Of a DNA stretch of 64,000 bases, positions 33,098 to 42,191 are shown in pieces; the stretch's first letter is position 1; each line of letters opens with the position of its first letter. Made by a program: the position numbers and the translations under genes. Origin of the DNA: Gemmatimonadetes bacterium 2013_60CM_65_52 (lineage in GTDB: Bacteria; Gemmatimonadota; Gemmatimonadetes; Gemmatimonadales; Gemmatimonadaceae); assembly GCA_002215645.1 (NCBI GenBank), contig NGFI01000014.1:62001-126000 (forward strand), read 5' to 3'. The notes beneath the pieces are model-generated. The model was given only the letters and a program-made list of their open reading frames with translations. It searched no databases and was not told the DNA's origin.

Positions 33098-33961
33098 GTG
33101 CGCGCATGCACGCCCAGAGTCCTTCCTTCCGCCCCTGCGCGCGTGCGCGGTGAGTTCATCGACGTCGGCGGCGCGCGGTTGTACTACTACGCCGCCGGCA
33201 CGCGTGGAGCCGGCGAGCCCGTCGTCTTCCTGCATGGTTTCCTGACGTCGGGACATCTGTGGGGCGACGTGGTCGCGCAGATGGCGCCCGGCCATCGCCT
33301 GGTCGTCACGGACCTGCTCGGCTACGGACGAAGCGATCCACCGGGCACGCGTTCTCTTTCATTGCGTGCGCACGCGGAACGCGTCGTCGGGCTCCTCGAT
33401 GCGCTGGGCATCGACGTCGCCTGCATCGTGGGCCACGGACTTGGTGGCGGCGTGGCGCAGTCATTGGCGCTCGACTGGCCTTCACGTGTCTCGCGCCTGG
33501 CGCTCGTGAACAGCGTCGCGTTCTCCGGGTGGCGGCCGCGTGACGTGCGCCTCGCGCAGCGGCTGCTGCCTCTCGTGCGACAGATTCCGACACATTGGCT
33601 GCTGCCCATCGTTCGCGCGGAGCTGGAGCGCGGCTACTACGAGCCGGCGCGCGCGACGCATTCCATCAGCCGGTATCAGCGGCCGTTCGTGAGCGACGAG
33701 GGGCGGAACACTCTCCTTCGTCATCTCGCGGCGCTCGACGAGCGCGAGACTGCGGCACTGGGCTCACGACTCGCCGGAATTCAGGTGCCGACGTCGGTCA
33801 TCTGGGGCGAGCATGACGGGTTTCTGGGTCTATCGCTCGGCGCGCGGCTCGCGGCAACGATCGGTGCGACGTTCGACATTGCGCCCGACTCGCGTCATTT
33901 CACGCCAGAGGACGCGCCTCGCGTCATCGCCGACGTGCTCGACGCGCTGCTCAAGCGTTAG
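33098..33961 (+). CDS. Alpha/beta-hydrolase fold protein lacking the nucleophile Ser
   Basis: The fold is clear: VVFLHGFLTSGHLW, VVTDLLGYGRSDPPG, then VGHGLGGGVAQSLALD at the nucleophile elbow, where Gly takes the place of Ser. The acid (VIWGEHDGF) and His (DSRHFTPEDAP) positions are present. It may be inactive as an esterase, or use another chemistry. The start is uncertain: TTG 33077, GTG 33098 and GTG 33143 are in frame. It begins about 55 nt after the Spy-like gene and ends 7 nt before the convergent glycosidase stop. Confidence 0.78.
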   Translation: MRACTPRVLPSAPARVRGEFIDVGGARLYYYAAGTRGAGEPVVFLHGFLTSGHLWGDVVAQMAPGHRLVVTDLLGYGRSDPPGTRSLSLRAHAERVVGLLDALGIDVACIVGHGLGGGVAQSLALDWPSRVSRLALVNSVAFSGWRPRDVRLAQRLLPLVRQIPTHWLLPIVRAELERGYYEPARATHSISRYQRPFVSDEGRNTLLRHLAALDERETAALGSRLAGIQVPTSVIWGEHDGFLGLSLGARLAATIGATFDIAPDSRHFTPEDAPRVIADVLDALLKR

Positions 33962-33968
33962 CGCGCCG

Positions 33969-35063
33969 CTACGGCTTCGACTTCGGCAGCAGGGCTTCGA
34001 TCGTATACGAGCTGCCCGGATTCCAGAGCAGCCAACTTGCCACGCCGTTGTCGTATCCGGCCTGTATCTGCGCACGAACCTGCTCGGGTCCGTACCTCGG
34101 CGTGCCAAGTGTAAAGTCCTGATACCAGGGGACGATGAGCGGCGGGTGCGCCAGTTTCGCGTTGCGCGCGAGCGCATCCTTCAGCGCGTGATCGATGACA
34201 CCGTTAGGCTCCGCATTGGGATTCGGAAATCCGTACATGCCCGTTGAATAGTGCGACGGATACGTCATGGGCTGCACGATGTCCGCCTGCGGCGCGAACT
34301 GTTCCCACGACTGGCCGATGCCCATGTCCGTCGTGTCCGACGTCGTGAGCCCGAAGACGTCGATGGCCATGGGTACCTGCATCGCCGACGTGCGTTTCTT
34401 GAGATATGCGAGCTGATCGCGGATGACGCGCGCTCGAGCGCGCCGCTTGGCAAGCGGAAAGGTCGCTTCACGGGCGAGCCGAGGGTCGTCGGGGAAGCGC
34501 ACGTAGTCGTATTGGACTTCACTGAATCCCATCGCCACTGCTTCGGCGGCGAGGTCCGCGGCGTACGTCCACACCTCGCGGTGTGTCGGATCGAGCCACG
34601 GCTGCTGATTGGCATCGAGCCACAGTTTGCCATCGGCCTTCCGCTTCACGGCCCATGAGTCACGCGCCCGCGCGAGAAGCGGGTCTTTCGCCACCACGAT
34701 GCGCGCGACGGCGTGAATGCCGTTGGCACGCATTGTGTCGAGCACCGCGCGGATGCGGGAAGCCGGCACCGGATTTGTCGTGTCCGCGCCGATGTCGCGA
34801 GCCAGAGGCACCTTGGAGCGATACAACACGTAACCGCGATCGTCCTTGACGTCGATGACGAGTGTGTTGACTTCCGTTGTCTCCGCCACCTGCACGAGAC
34901 GCCAGACGCGTTGATCGAGCACCGCCCAGCGATTCACGTAGAGACCGCGCACGGTGTCCGGACGCGGCAGGGGCGCATAGGTGCGTGCAGCGGGTTGTGC
35001 GTGTCCTGCCAACGACGCGAGCGCGATCAGCGTCGTGCACGAGAAGACTTGGAGGTGTTTCAC
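33969..35063 (-). CDS. Putative glycoside hydrolase, DUF4015 family
   Basis: A 364-residue protein with a signal peptide (VKHLQVFSCTTLIALASL, then AGHAQ). It continues with RGLYVNRWAVLDQRVW, LVIDVKDDRGYVLYRSKV, EAVAMGFSEVQYDYVRFPDD and VQPMTYPSHY, the signature set of DUF4015, a TIM-barrel family related to glycoside hydrolases. EVQYDYVRFP holds the likely catalytic carboxylate region. The GTG start at 35063 has AGGGA upstream. Probably acts on polysaccharide in the periplasm or outside. Confidence 0.85.
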   Translation of the reverse strand: MKHLQVFSCTTLIALASLAGHAQPAARTYAPLPRPDTVRGLYVNRWAVLDQRVWRLVQVAETTEVNTLVIDVKDDRGYVLYRSKVPLARDIGADTTNPVPASRIRAVLDTMRANGIHAVARIVVAKDPLLARARDSWAVKRKADGKLWLDANQQPWLDPTHREVWTYAADLAAEAVAMGFSEVQYDYVRFPDDPRLAREATFPLAKRRARARVIRDQLAYLKKRTSAMQVPMAIDVFGLTTSDTTDMGIGQSWEQFAPQADIVQPMTYPSHYSTGMYGFPNPNAEPNGVIDHALKDALARNAKLAHPPLIVPWYQDFTLGTPRYGPEQVRAQIQAGYDNGVASWLLWNPGSSYTIEALLPKSKP

Positions 35064-35111
35064 TCGTGATCCCTGCTGTATTCGCGGTTTCTGGAGTTCA
35101 CTGCTCCTTAC

Positions 35112-35183
35112 CACAGAGGTCACAGAGCTCACAGAGACGCACAACAACGGTCTTTGCCTTTCTCTGTGTCTCGCGTCCTCTGT
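35112..35183. repeat. Tandem CACAGAG nonamers with inverted counterpart
   Basis: Three copies in exact 9-nt register: CACAGAGGT, CACAGAGCT, CACAGAGAC (35112-35138). About 25 nt later come inverted forms TCTCTGTG (35161-35168) and CCTCTGT (35177-35183). The whole could fold into an imperfect stem of ~20 nt. It lies in the 250-bp gap between the glycosidase and kinase genes. This motif type recurs in intergenic DNA of Acidobacteria and Gemmatimonadota from my recollection; I could not check copy number here. Confidence 0.7.
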
Positions 35184-35271
35184 CTCAATTTCGCTGTTGT
35201 ACTGATTTAATGCGGTGTGGTTTCTGACTCCCCAGCCGCCTCGATGGGTCCATACCGGATACGCTCGTTTA

Positions 35272-35296
35272 CCGAGTGCCGAGTACCGGGTACTGG
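35272..35296. repeat. Tandem CCGAGTR heptamers
   Basis: The stretch CCGAGTG, CCGAGTA, CCGGGTA, followed by CTGG, forms three 7-nt units. It is in the same 250-bp gap, about 90 nt from the CACAGAG element and 17 nt from the kinase stop. Similar AGTGCCGAGT strings are common intergenic repeats in soil-bacterial genomes, so this is probably another mobile-like short repeat. Confidence 0.55.
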
Positions 35297-35313
35297 CCTT
35301 CACTACTGCCTTT

Positions 35314-37242
35314 TTAGAGCCGGCGTACCTCTCGCAGTGCATCGATCGCGTTGCCGATCTCGCGCGATACTGCTCGCGCCTCCTGCGTCGCGCTCGCCAC
35401 GTCGCCCATCGCGCTCTCGAGCCCGCTCGAGCGCAGCTTGAGCAGGTCAAGGCGCAGGTTCTGCAGCGCGAGGCCGGCGCTCTCGAGCTGCGACACGAGC
35501 GCGGCGCGCCGGCCGGACAACTCCGCGATGGACGTGCGCTGCCGCTCGAGCAGCGCGATCCGGCGCTCCTGTTCCGCGGACGGTGATCCTTTCGCTTCGA
35601 CACGAAGCGCCGCGATACGCGCCTCGAGCAGCTTGAGCGAAGAACCGCCCACGTCTGCATCGAGCCGGTGCAGCGTCGTCGCAAGCGCGCCCACGCGCTC
35701 CGCGAGGGCATCCACGGTCGGCGCGACGTCCGGAATCAGCGCACGCTCCGTTTCGGGCAGTCGTTCCAGCGTCTCCTTCACCGCGGTCAGATCGTTCGCC
35801 GCGCGACGCACGTGCTCGCCGTACTGGCCGTCGAGCACATCCTGTCCGGCCAGGCGATGCACCACCGCAGAAATGGACTGCCACGACGCCGCCGCGGGTA
35901 GCGCGCGCTCGCGTGGCGGAATCCGGATTCTGCTGAAGACCCTGGTGAGTGGCACGCCGTCGGCCCAGAGTCGCCCCACGCGACTCAGCACGCCGACGGT
36001 CATGAAGAAGGCGGGAAAGAGGAACCAGAAGAAGTGCGGCGACGTCGTCAGATTGATCGTTGCCAACGTGCCGATGGTGAGCACGCTGCCCACCGCGTTG
36101 CGGCGAAAGCGCACGATCCGCTCATCGGCCGACAGCGTTTCGTCATCGTGGTCGGCTCCGCGGCGCTGCGCGCGCTGCCACTCCTTTCGATCGCGCTTCC
36201 ACTGCCGCCACTCCGACTTGCTCCCCCATACCGGCGCGGGCGGCCAAACGGCCGCGGGGGGAGCCTGGAGCTGCCACGAGACCTGCGACGTGATGTGGTC
36301 CCGGAGTTGATCCGCATACGCGCTCAGCGGCGGCGCAATCGGCATTGGCGGCTGCTGTGGGAACGTCTGCGATCGCGGCAGCGGTGGCGGTGGTGACACG
36401 GGACCGGTCGCCAGCAGCGCCAGGCGAAACGCCGTGGCGTCCGTCCACCGCTCTTCGGGCTTTTTTGCGAGGGCGCGCGCGATCGCGTACGCCAGCGGCG
36501 GTGGTGTGTCCGGACGCAGCGTCGAGAGCGGCCGCGGCGTCTCCGAGACATGCTTCACGAGCATTGCGGGCGTATTCGACGCCTTGAACGGCGTCTCCCC
36601 CGCCAGCAATTGATATCCGATGACGCCGAGCGAATAGATGTCGCTCCGGCCGTCCACGTCGCGCTCGCCGAGGGCCTGCTCCGGTGACATGTACGCCGGC
36701 GTCCCGATGGCCACACCCGTGACGGTGAGCCGCGTGTCCCCCTGCGCGGCGCGTGCGATGCCGAAGTCCGTCACGAGCGGCCGGCCGCTCGTTCTGTCGA
36801 GCATGATGTTGTCCGGCTTCACGTCGCGATGCACGACGCCGTTCGAGTGCGCGTAGGCCAGCGCGTCGGCCACACCAGCGAGAATTGCCCGTGCATCCTC
36901 CACCGGGAGTCGCGGCTCGCGTGCGAGGCGTTGCGCGAGGCTCTCCCCGTCCACGTAGGCCATGACGAAGTACACGATGCCTTCGCGCTCGTCCACGGTG
37001 TAGATGGGGACGATGCTCGGATGCGCGAGCTGCGCGGCGGTCGACGCTTCGCGCAGGAACCGCTCGCGCACGTCGCCGTTGAAGGCGAGCTCCGGCGGCA
37101 GCACCTTGATGGCGACGCGCCGGTGCAGGCGCAGGTCAGTCGCGCGGTAAACGACGGCCATCCCGCCGCGGCCAATCTCGGTATCCACGAGATACTGCAG
37201 GCCGACCGCGCTGACGAGGCGGTCGAGCAGGTGATCCGTCAC
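35314..37242 (-). CDS. Membrane Ser/Thr protein kinase with coiled-coil tail
   Basis: A 642-residue protein. The kinase domain (residues ~17-275) has GRGGMAVVY, Lys46 in VAIKVLPP, HRDVKPDN, TDFGIAR and SPEQ, all intact. A Pro-rich linker (residues ~285-320) leads to two transmembrane helices near 395-430 and then a long helical region with ERRIALLERQRTSIAEL and ALQNLRLDLLKLRSSG near the end. The coiled coil probably mediates dimerisation. ATG 37242 overlaps the stop of the next kinase by 4 nt, so the two kinases are translated together and may phosphorylate each other. Confidence 0.93.
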   Translation of the reverse strand: MTDHLLDRLVSAVGLQYLVDTEIGRGGMAVVYRATDLRLHRRVAIKVLPPELAFNGDVRERFLREASTAAQLAHPSIVPIYTVDEREGIVYFVMAYVDGESLAQRLAREPRLPVEDARAILAGVADALAYAHSNGVVHRDVKPDNIMLDRTSGRPLVTDFGIARAAQGDTRLTVTGVAIGTPAYMSPEQALGERDVDGRSDIYSLGVIGYQLLAGETPFKASNTPAMLVKHVSETPRPLSTLRPDTPPPLAYAIARALAKKPEERWTDATAFRLALLATGPVSPPPPLPRSQTFPQQPPMPIAPPLSAYADQLRDHITSQVSWQLQAPPAAVWPPAPVWGSKSEWRQWKRDRKEWQRAQRRGADHDDETLSADERIVRFRRNAVGSVLTIGTLATINLTTSPHFFWFLFPAFFMTVGVLSRVGRLWADGVPLTRVFSRIRIPPRERALPAAASWQSISAVVHRLAGQDVLDGQYGEHVRRAANDLTAVKETLERLPETERALIPDVAPTVDALAERVGALATTLHRLDADVGGSSLKLLEARIAALRVEAKGSPSAEQERRIALLERQRTSIAELSGRRAALVSQLESAGLALQNLRLDLLKLRSSGLESAMGDVASATQEARAVSREIGNAIDALREVRRL

Positions 37243-39290
37243 CCTCGCTCCTGAGGGCGGCGCGCGCCTGACGAGCGGCCGCCCAGGCGGCCCATCTCAT
37301 CCGCGACGAAAAGCGCTTCGTCCACGTTGTCGGCGATGCTCATGGCCTGATTGGCGAGCCCCGTGATGTGCTGGTGCATCTGCGGGCTCGCGCCGAGGCG
37401 CATGAGATCGAAGCGCATGTTCTGGAGGGCGAGCGCGCACGTCTCGAGCTTGGACGACACGCTCTGCCGGCGCTGGTCCGTCTCGACGAGTGCACGGCGC
37501 TGGCGCTTGAGGTACGCGAGGCGGCGCACACGATCCTCGCTCTCCCGCTCCAGCGGATTCGCGGCATTCTCCAGCGTGAGAATCTCGCCTTCGAGATGCT
37601 CCCGCGCGCCGGTGACGTCCATCCTCGCCGTCTCATCGGCGGCGACCGCCAGCGATTGGACCTTGTCGGCCAGGGCCATGGCGGATCGAGAAATCTCGTC
37701 GCGCTGCGCCGCGGGCAGGGCGCCGCTCAACGACTCGAGTCGGCGAAATATCTCATCCCGGTCGGCGAACGCCTGACGGACGCGATCGGCCAGCGGGCCC
37801 TCGAGCATTGCGGCGGCGTAGGAGCCTCCGCCGACGGGCACGGGCGACGCCATGGGCGACGCGAGTCTCCGCTGCGCGCGCTCCGCGCGCAGCCGCGCGC
37901 GAGTACCACGGTCGAACAATGCCTTGACCTGCTCGCCGCCCGCTTCGATGACCTCCATCAACTCGCGATGACGCGGCTGTCTGAACACGTCGCGCCAATC
38001 ATACCCCTCGCTCCAGAGCTTCGCGTACTTGAACGCGATGAAAATGCTCCACAGCACGGTAAATGTCAGCAGATCCTTGCCGCCAAATACCGCGAACAGC
38101 ACGATGACGCCGTTGACGAAAAGATAGGGCGCCAGCTTGCGTCGGAACGCAACCACCGGCGGCGCATCCCAGCGCCGCACTTCGTCGTATGTGGCCTGAT
38201 GGGCCGACATGAGCGACGGCCGATCGACGTTTCCGTACGGGGCGGGCGCATACGACCGGTCCGGCATGCTCCCGTACTGACGGTCGGTCATGCCGGAATA
38301 CCGCTCGGATGGCGGATTGTAGCCAGGCGGAACGGTACCGAGTGCCGGTGCGGGCGGCGATTCGGTGCGCGACGGAGGCGCCTCGCGCGCATCCAGCGCG
38401 GCGACCAGCGCCGCCGCGTTCGGAAACCGATTCACCGGGTCCTTTTCCAGCATCATCATCACCGAGCGCGCGAGATCCACCGGCACGTCGGCGCGGCGCT
38501 GCTGCACGGGGATGGGACGCTCGGAGATGTGCTTCACCAGCATCGCCGGCGTGCTGCCCGCCGCGAACGGCGGCTCGCCCACGAGCATCTGGTAGCCGAG
38601 GATGCCGAGCGAATAGATGTCGCTTCGGCCGTCGATTTCCCGCTCGCCCGCCGCCTGTTCCGGCGACATGTACGCCGGCGTCCCGATGGCCATCCCCGTG
38701 GCCGTGAGGCGGCTGTCGCCTGTGGAGTCCATCGCGCGCGCAATGCCGAAGTCCGTGACCATCGGGCGGCCCGTTACGGCGTCGAGCAGAATGTTGTCCG
38801 GCTTGATGTCGCGATGCACCACGCCGCGGTCGTGCGCGTAGGACAGGGCGTCAGCCACCTCGCGAAGCACGCGTCGCGTCTCGTCGGTCGTGAGCACGCC
38901 CCGCTCGTGCAGCCGCTTGGCGAGGTTGTCGCCGCTGATGTACGCCATCACGAAGAAGACGAGTTGTTCCTGTTCGTCGACCGTATAGATGGGGACGATG
39001 TTCGGATGCGAGAGCTGCGCGGCCGTCTCGGCTTCACGGAGAAAGCGCGACTTGATCTCGCTGCGGAAGGCCAGCTCGGGCGGCAGCAGCTTGATGGCCA
39101 CCTGCCGCTTCAAGCGTTTGTCGCGCGCGCGGTACACGATGCCCATACCGCCTCGTCCGATCTCGCAGTCGAGCTCGTAATGAGCGGTGAGGGCACGCTC
39201 GACGTGAGCGCGCAGCTCGTCGTCCGCAGATGTGGCGAGCGGGTCGGGCAAGCGACGGCGGGTAGGCAGGAGGAGTCCGAGAGACGTCAT
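37239..39290 (-). CDS. Membrane Ser/Thr protein kinase with coiled-coil tail
   Basis: A 683-residue kinase: GRGGMGIVY, Lys67 in VAIKLLPP, HRDIKPDN, TDFGIAR, SPEQ. A Pro/Tyr-rich linker (ERYSGMTDRQYGSMPDR) follows, then two hydrophobic helices near 435-475 (LFVNGVIVLFAVF, FTVLWSIFIAF). The C-terminal coiled coil includes LAYLKRQRRALVE and ALQNMRFDLMRLG. Same design as the downstream kinase, so they are recent or domain-shuffled paralogues. ATG 39290 begins the first family-like stretch; longer reading enters unrelated sequence. It is divergent from lon. Confidence 0.93.
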   Translation of the reverse strand: MTSLGLLLPTRRRLPDPLATSADDELRAHVERALTAHYELDCEIGRGGMGIVYRARDKRLKRQVAIKLLPPELAFRSEIKSRFLREAETAAQLSHPNIVPIYTVDEQEQLVFFVMAYISGDNLAKRLHERGVLTTDETRRVLREVADALSYAHDRGVVHRDIKPDNILLDAVTGRPMVTDFGIARAMDSTGDSRLTATGMAIGTPAYMSPEQAAGEREIDGRSDIYSLGILGYQMLVGEPPFAAGSTPAMLVKHISERPIPVQQRRADVPVDLARSVMMMLEKDPVNRFPNAAALVAALDAREAPPSRTESPPAPALGTVPPGYNPPSERYSGMTDRQYGSMPDRSYAPAPYGNVDRPSLMSAHQATYDEVRRWDAPPVVAFRRKLAPYLFVNGVIVLFAVFGGKDLLTFTVLWSIFIAFKYAKLWSEGYDWRDVFRQPRHRELMEVIEAGGEQVKALFDRGTRARLRAERAQRRLASPMASPVPVGGGSYAAAMLEGPLADRVRQAFADRDEIFRRLESLSGALPAAQRDEISRSAMALADKVQSLAVAADETARMDVTGAREHLEGEILTLENAANPLERESEDRVRRLAYLKRQRRALVETDQRRQSVSSKLETCALALQNMRFDLMRLGASPQMHQHITGLANQAMSIADNVDEALFVADEMGRLGGRSSGARRPQERG

Positions 39291-39490
39291 TTTAGCACAG
39301 CGGCGCCGCATGGGAAAGGACAACCGCCATGGCGGCAGGGACACTACGTCACGATGACCGTGATTAGTGTCAGACGCTGCCGCCATGTCGCATCGACCAT
39401 GGAATGGACTGTGCGCTTTCCATCCGCCTTGGCCTCGGCGTCTGCGGCTGGTCCGAGTCGTCCGGAGCCACTCTTCCACGAGGAACCAAC

Positions 39491-42076
39491 ATGGCTCAGC
39501 GTCAAACGCTTCCCGTCCTCCCACTTCGGGGGACGGTGATCTTTCCAGGCCTCACGGCGCCCATCGCCGCGGGCCGGCCCGGCACCCTGCGCGCCATCGA
39601 AGCGGCCCTCAAGGGCGATCGTCTCGTTTTTGCCGTGGCGCAGCGCGACAACACCGACGAGCCCTCGCCGGAGATCCTGTACTCGATGGGCGTCATCGCC
39701 CGCATCGGCCAGGTCCAGCGCGGGCTCGGCGGCGTCCAACTGCTCCTTCAGGGCGAGCAGCGCGCGACCGCCCTCCAGTACGTCACGAATCCCGCGGACA
39801 ACTACCTCAGCGCCATCGTCTCCTCGGTCGAGGAGATGAAGCCGCTCGACGAAAAGGATCCCGCCTTCGTCGCGCTCTACAAGGAGATTCGCGAGCGCGC
39901 GGCGGAGCTGGGTGAGCGCCGCGGCCTGCCCGAGGAAGTCGTCCACCAGGTGCTCGACGCCGTCACCGACGCGGGACGCTTCGCCGATCTCGTGGCGGGC
40001 TACATCGAGCTGCCCGTCGCCGAACGCCAGGGGTTGCTGGAGAACCTCTCCGTGGAGGACCGCCTGCGGCGCGTTCTCGTGCACGTCCAGCGTCAGATCG
40101 GCATGATCGAAATGCAGGAGGAGATCAAGTCGCAGGTCCAGGAGGAGCTGGGCGAGCGGCAGCGCGAGATGTACCTGCGCGAGCAGATGAAGGCCATCCA
40201 GAAGGAGCTCGGCGACGACGATCAGAGCAAGGAGATCAGCGAGCTGCGCCAGAAGCTCGAGAAGCTCGAGCTGCCGCCGACGGCGAAGACCGAAGTCGAG
40301 CGCGAGCTCGGACGTCTGGAGCGCGCCGGCCGCGAGTCCATGGAGGCACAGGTCATCCGCACGTATCTCGAGTGGATCGCCGAGCTGCCGTGGAACACCC
40401 GGAGTGACGACAACCTCGACCTCTCGCGCGCGCAGCAGGTGCTCGACGAAGATCACTACGGGCTCCCGGACGTGAAGGATCGCGTCCTCGAGTTCCTCGC
40501 GGTGCGTCAGCTCCGCGCGCTCGAGCTGGCGCAGGAAGTGGAGCAGGCGGGCGAGATTCCCGTGGCGGCGTTCAACATCGATCGCGGCGACGCAACGCCG
40601 AGCCTCATGGTCACGGACGAGCACCGCGCCGTGACGGACAAGAAGGAGGCGAAGGCCCGCGCCATGGCGAAGGGCCCGATTCTGCTGTTCTCCGGCCCGC
40701 CGGGCGTGGGCAAGACGTCCATCGCGAAATCCATCGCGCGGTCGCTCGGACGCGAGTATGTCCGCGTGGCACTCGGCGGCATCCGCGACGAGGCGGACAT
40801 TCGCGGCCATCGGCGCACGTATGTGGGCGCCATGCCTGGCCGCATCATCCAGGGCCTCAAGCAGGCGAAGACGCGCAACCCGGTCTTCCTCCTGGACGAG
40901 GTGGACAAGCTCGGCGCGTCGTTCCAGGGCGACCCCGCCGCGGCCCTGCTCGAAGTCCTCGACCCCGCGCAGAACGACACGTTCACCGACCACTACCTCG
41001 GCGTACCATTCGACCTCAGCGAGGTGCTTTTCATCGCTACGGCGAATTTTGCGCAGAACATTCCGGGGCCGCTGTTCGACCGCATGGAAGCGGTGGAATT
41101 CGCGGGTTATACGGAGCGCGAAAAGGCGGAGATCGCGAAGAAGTATCTCATTCCCCGTCAGCTCGAGGACTCGGGGCTCAAGAGCAAGAACGTCGTGTTC
41201 ACGGATGAGGCGGTCATGAAGATCGTCTCCAACTACACTCGTGAAAGTGGCGTGCGTCAGCTCGAGCGTCAGGTGGGTGCGGTCGCGCGGAAGGTTGCGC
41301 GCAAGCTGGCCGCCGGTGAAGCGGCCGACCTGACGATCACGCCGGACGACGTGCGTGAGTTGCTCGGCAGGCCGCGTGTACATCCGGAACGTGCCAACGA
41401 GCAGAACGAGATCGGCGTCGCTGCCGGCATGTACTACACGCCGATGGGTGGCGACATCATGTTCGTCGAGGCCGCCATCCGGCGGCTGCACGGCGCGCAG
41501 CGTTCGTCCGACGTCGACGATCAGAAGATCCAGGTGAGCGGCTGGGGCAACGTGTCCCTCATTCTCACCGGACAGCTCGGCGACGTGATGAAGGAAAGTG
41601 CTCGCGCCGCGCTCACCTACGCTGCGACGCATGCGTCGAACCTCCGGATTCCCGAGGACCGTCTCGGATCCATCGAGGTGCATGTGCACGTGCCGGCCGG
41701 CGCCATTCCCAAGGACGGACCGAGCGCGGGCGTTGCCATCTCGGTGGCACTCGTGAGCGCGATGTCGGGACGTCCCGTTCGTCGCGACGTGGCCATGACG
41801 GGCGAGGCGACGCTTCGCGGACGCGTGCTCCCGATCGGTGGGCTCAAGGAAAAGGTCCTGGGCGCGCATCGCGCGGGTATCACGGACATCATCCTGCCCA
41901 AGGACAACGAGGCCGACATCGAGGACATTCCCGAGGAGGTGCGCGAGCAACTGCACTTCCACCCCGTCAGCACGCTCGACGAGGCGTTCGCCATCGCGCT
42001 GCTTCCCGAGGGGTCGAATGGGTCGGGTCCGGCGGCTCGGCCGCAGATTCTGGAGGTGCAGGAAGCGGGCGTTTAG
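39491..42076 (+). CDS. lon: ATP-dependent Lon protease
   Basis: An 861-residue LonA. The N-terminal substrate-binding domain starts PVLPLRGTVIFPGL; the AAA+ domain has GPPGVGKTS (~residue 402) and VFLLDEVDKLG; the protease domain has Ser ~744 in PKDGPSAG and Lys ~786 in GGLKEKVLGA, the Ser-Lys dyad. It degrades misfolded and regulatory proteins. An insertion of about 50 residues lies between FLAVRQL and KGPILLF just ahead of Walker A, not present in E. coli Lon. GAGGA precedes ATG 39491. Followed by a terminator hairpin. Confidence 0.97.
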   Translation: MAQRQTLPVLPLRGTVIFPGLTAPIAAGRPGTLRAIEAALKGDRLVFAVAQRDNTDEPSPEILYSMGVIARIGQVQRGLGGVQLLLQGEQRATALQYVTNPADNYLSAIVSSVEEMKPLDEKDPAFVALYKEIRERAAELGERRGLPEEVVHQVLDAVTDAGRFADLVAGYIELPVAERQGLLENLSVEDRLRRVLVHVQRQIGMIEMQEEIKSQVQEELGERQREMYLREQMKAIQKELGDDDQSKEISELRQKLEKLELPPTAKTEVERELGRLERAGRESMEAQVIRTYLEWIAELPWNTRSDDNLDLSRAQQVLDEDHYGLPDVKDRVLEFLAVRQLRALELAQEVEQAGEIPVAAFNIDRGDATPSLMVTDEHRAVTDKKEAKARAMAKGPILLFSGPPGVGKTSIAKSIARSLGREYVRVALGGIRDEADIRGHRRTYVGAMPGRIIQGLKQAKTRNPVFLLDEVDKLGASFQGDPAAALLEVLDPAQNDTFTDHYLGVPFDLSEVLFIATANFAQNIPGPLFDRMEAVEFAGYTEREKAEIAKKYLIPRQLEDSGLKSKNVVFTDEAVMKIVSNYTRESGVRQLERQVGAVARKVARKLAAGEAADLTITPDDVRELLGRPRVHPERANEQNEIGVAAGMYYTPMGGDIMFVEAAIRRLHGAQRSSDVDDQKIQVSGWGNVSLILTGQLGDVMKESARAALTYAATHASNLRIPEDRLGSIEVHVHVPAGAIPKDGPSAGVAISVALVSAMSGRPVRRDVAMTGEATLRGRVLPIGGLKEKVLGAHRAGITDIILPKDNEADIEDIPEEVREQLHFHPVSTLDEAFAIALLPEGSNGSGPAARPQILEVQEAGV

Positions 42077-42162
42077 AACTCCGTGTTGCCATTGCGTCCC
42101 TGGAGCGCTACTATTCCTCAGCGACGCAACCCCACGTAGTTGTGGGACCGAGTTCCAGAATC

Positions 42163-42191
42163 AGGGACCTGCACATCGCGGGTCCCTTTTT
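42163..42191 (+). terminator. Rho-independent terminator after lon
   Basis: AGGGACC (42163-42169) pairs with GGTCCCT (42181-42187), followed by a T-run to 42191. A second hairpin, CCCAC/GTGGG at ~42131-42146, precedes it. This ends the lon transcript and separates it from the cold-shock gene. Confidence 0.8.

Noticed and set aside
39288-39310. TTAGCACAG near the kinase start as a CIRCE heat-shock element for lon
   Set aside because: Only one arm is present; there is no matching GAGTGCTAA arm at the right distance.
39344-41962. Long open frame antisense to lon
   Set aside because: The sense strand is a full-length Lon; the antisense product has a low-complexity His/Arg/Asp-rich composition typical of shadow frames.
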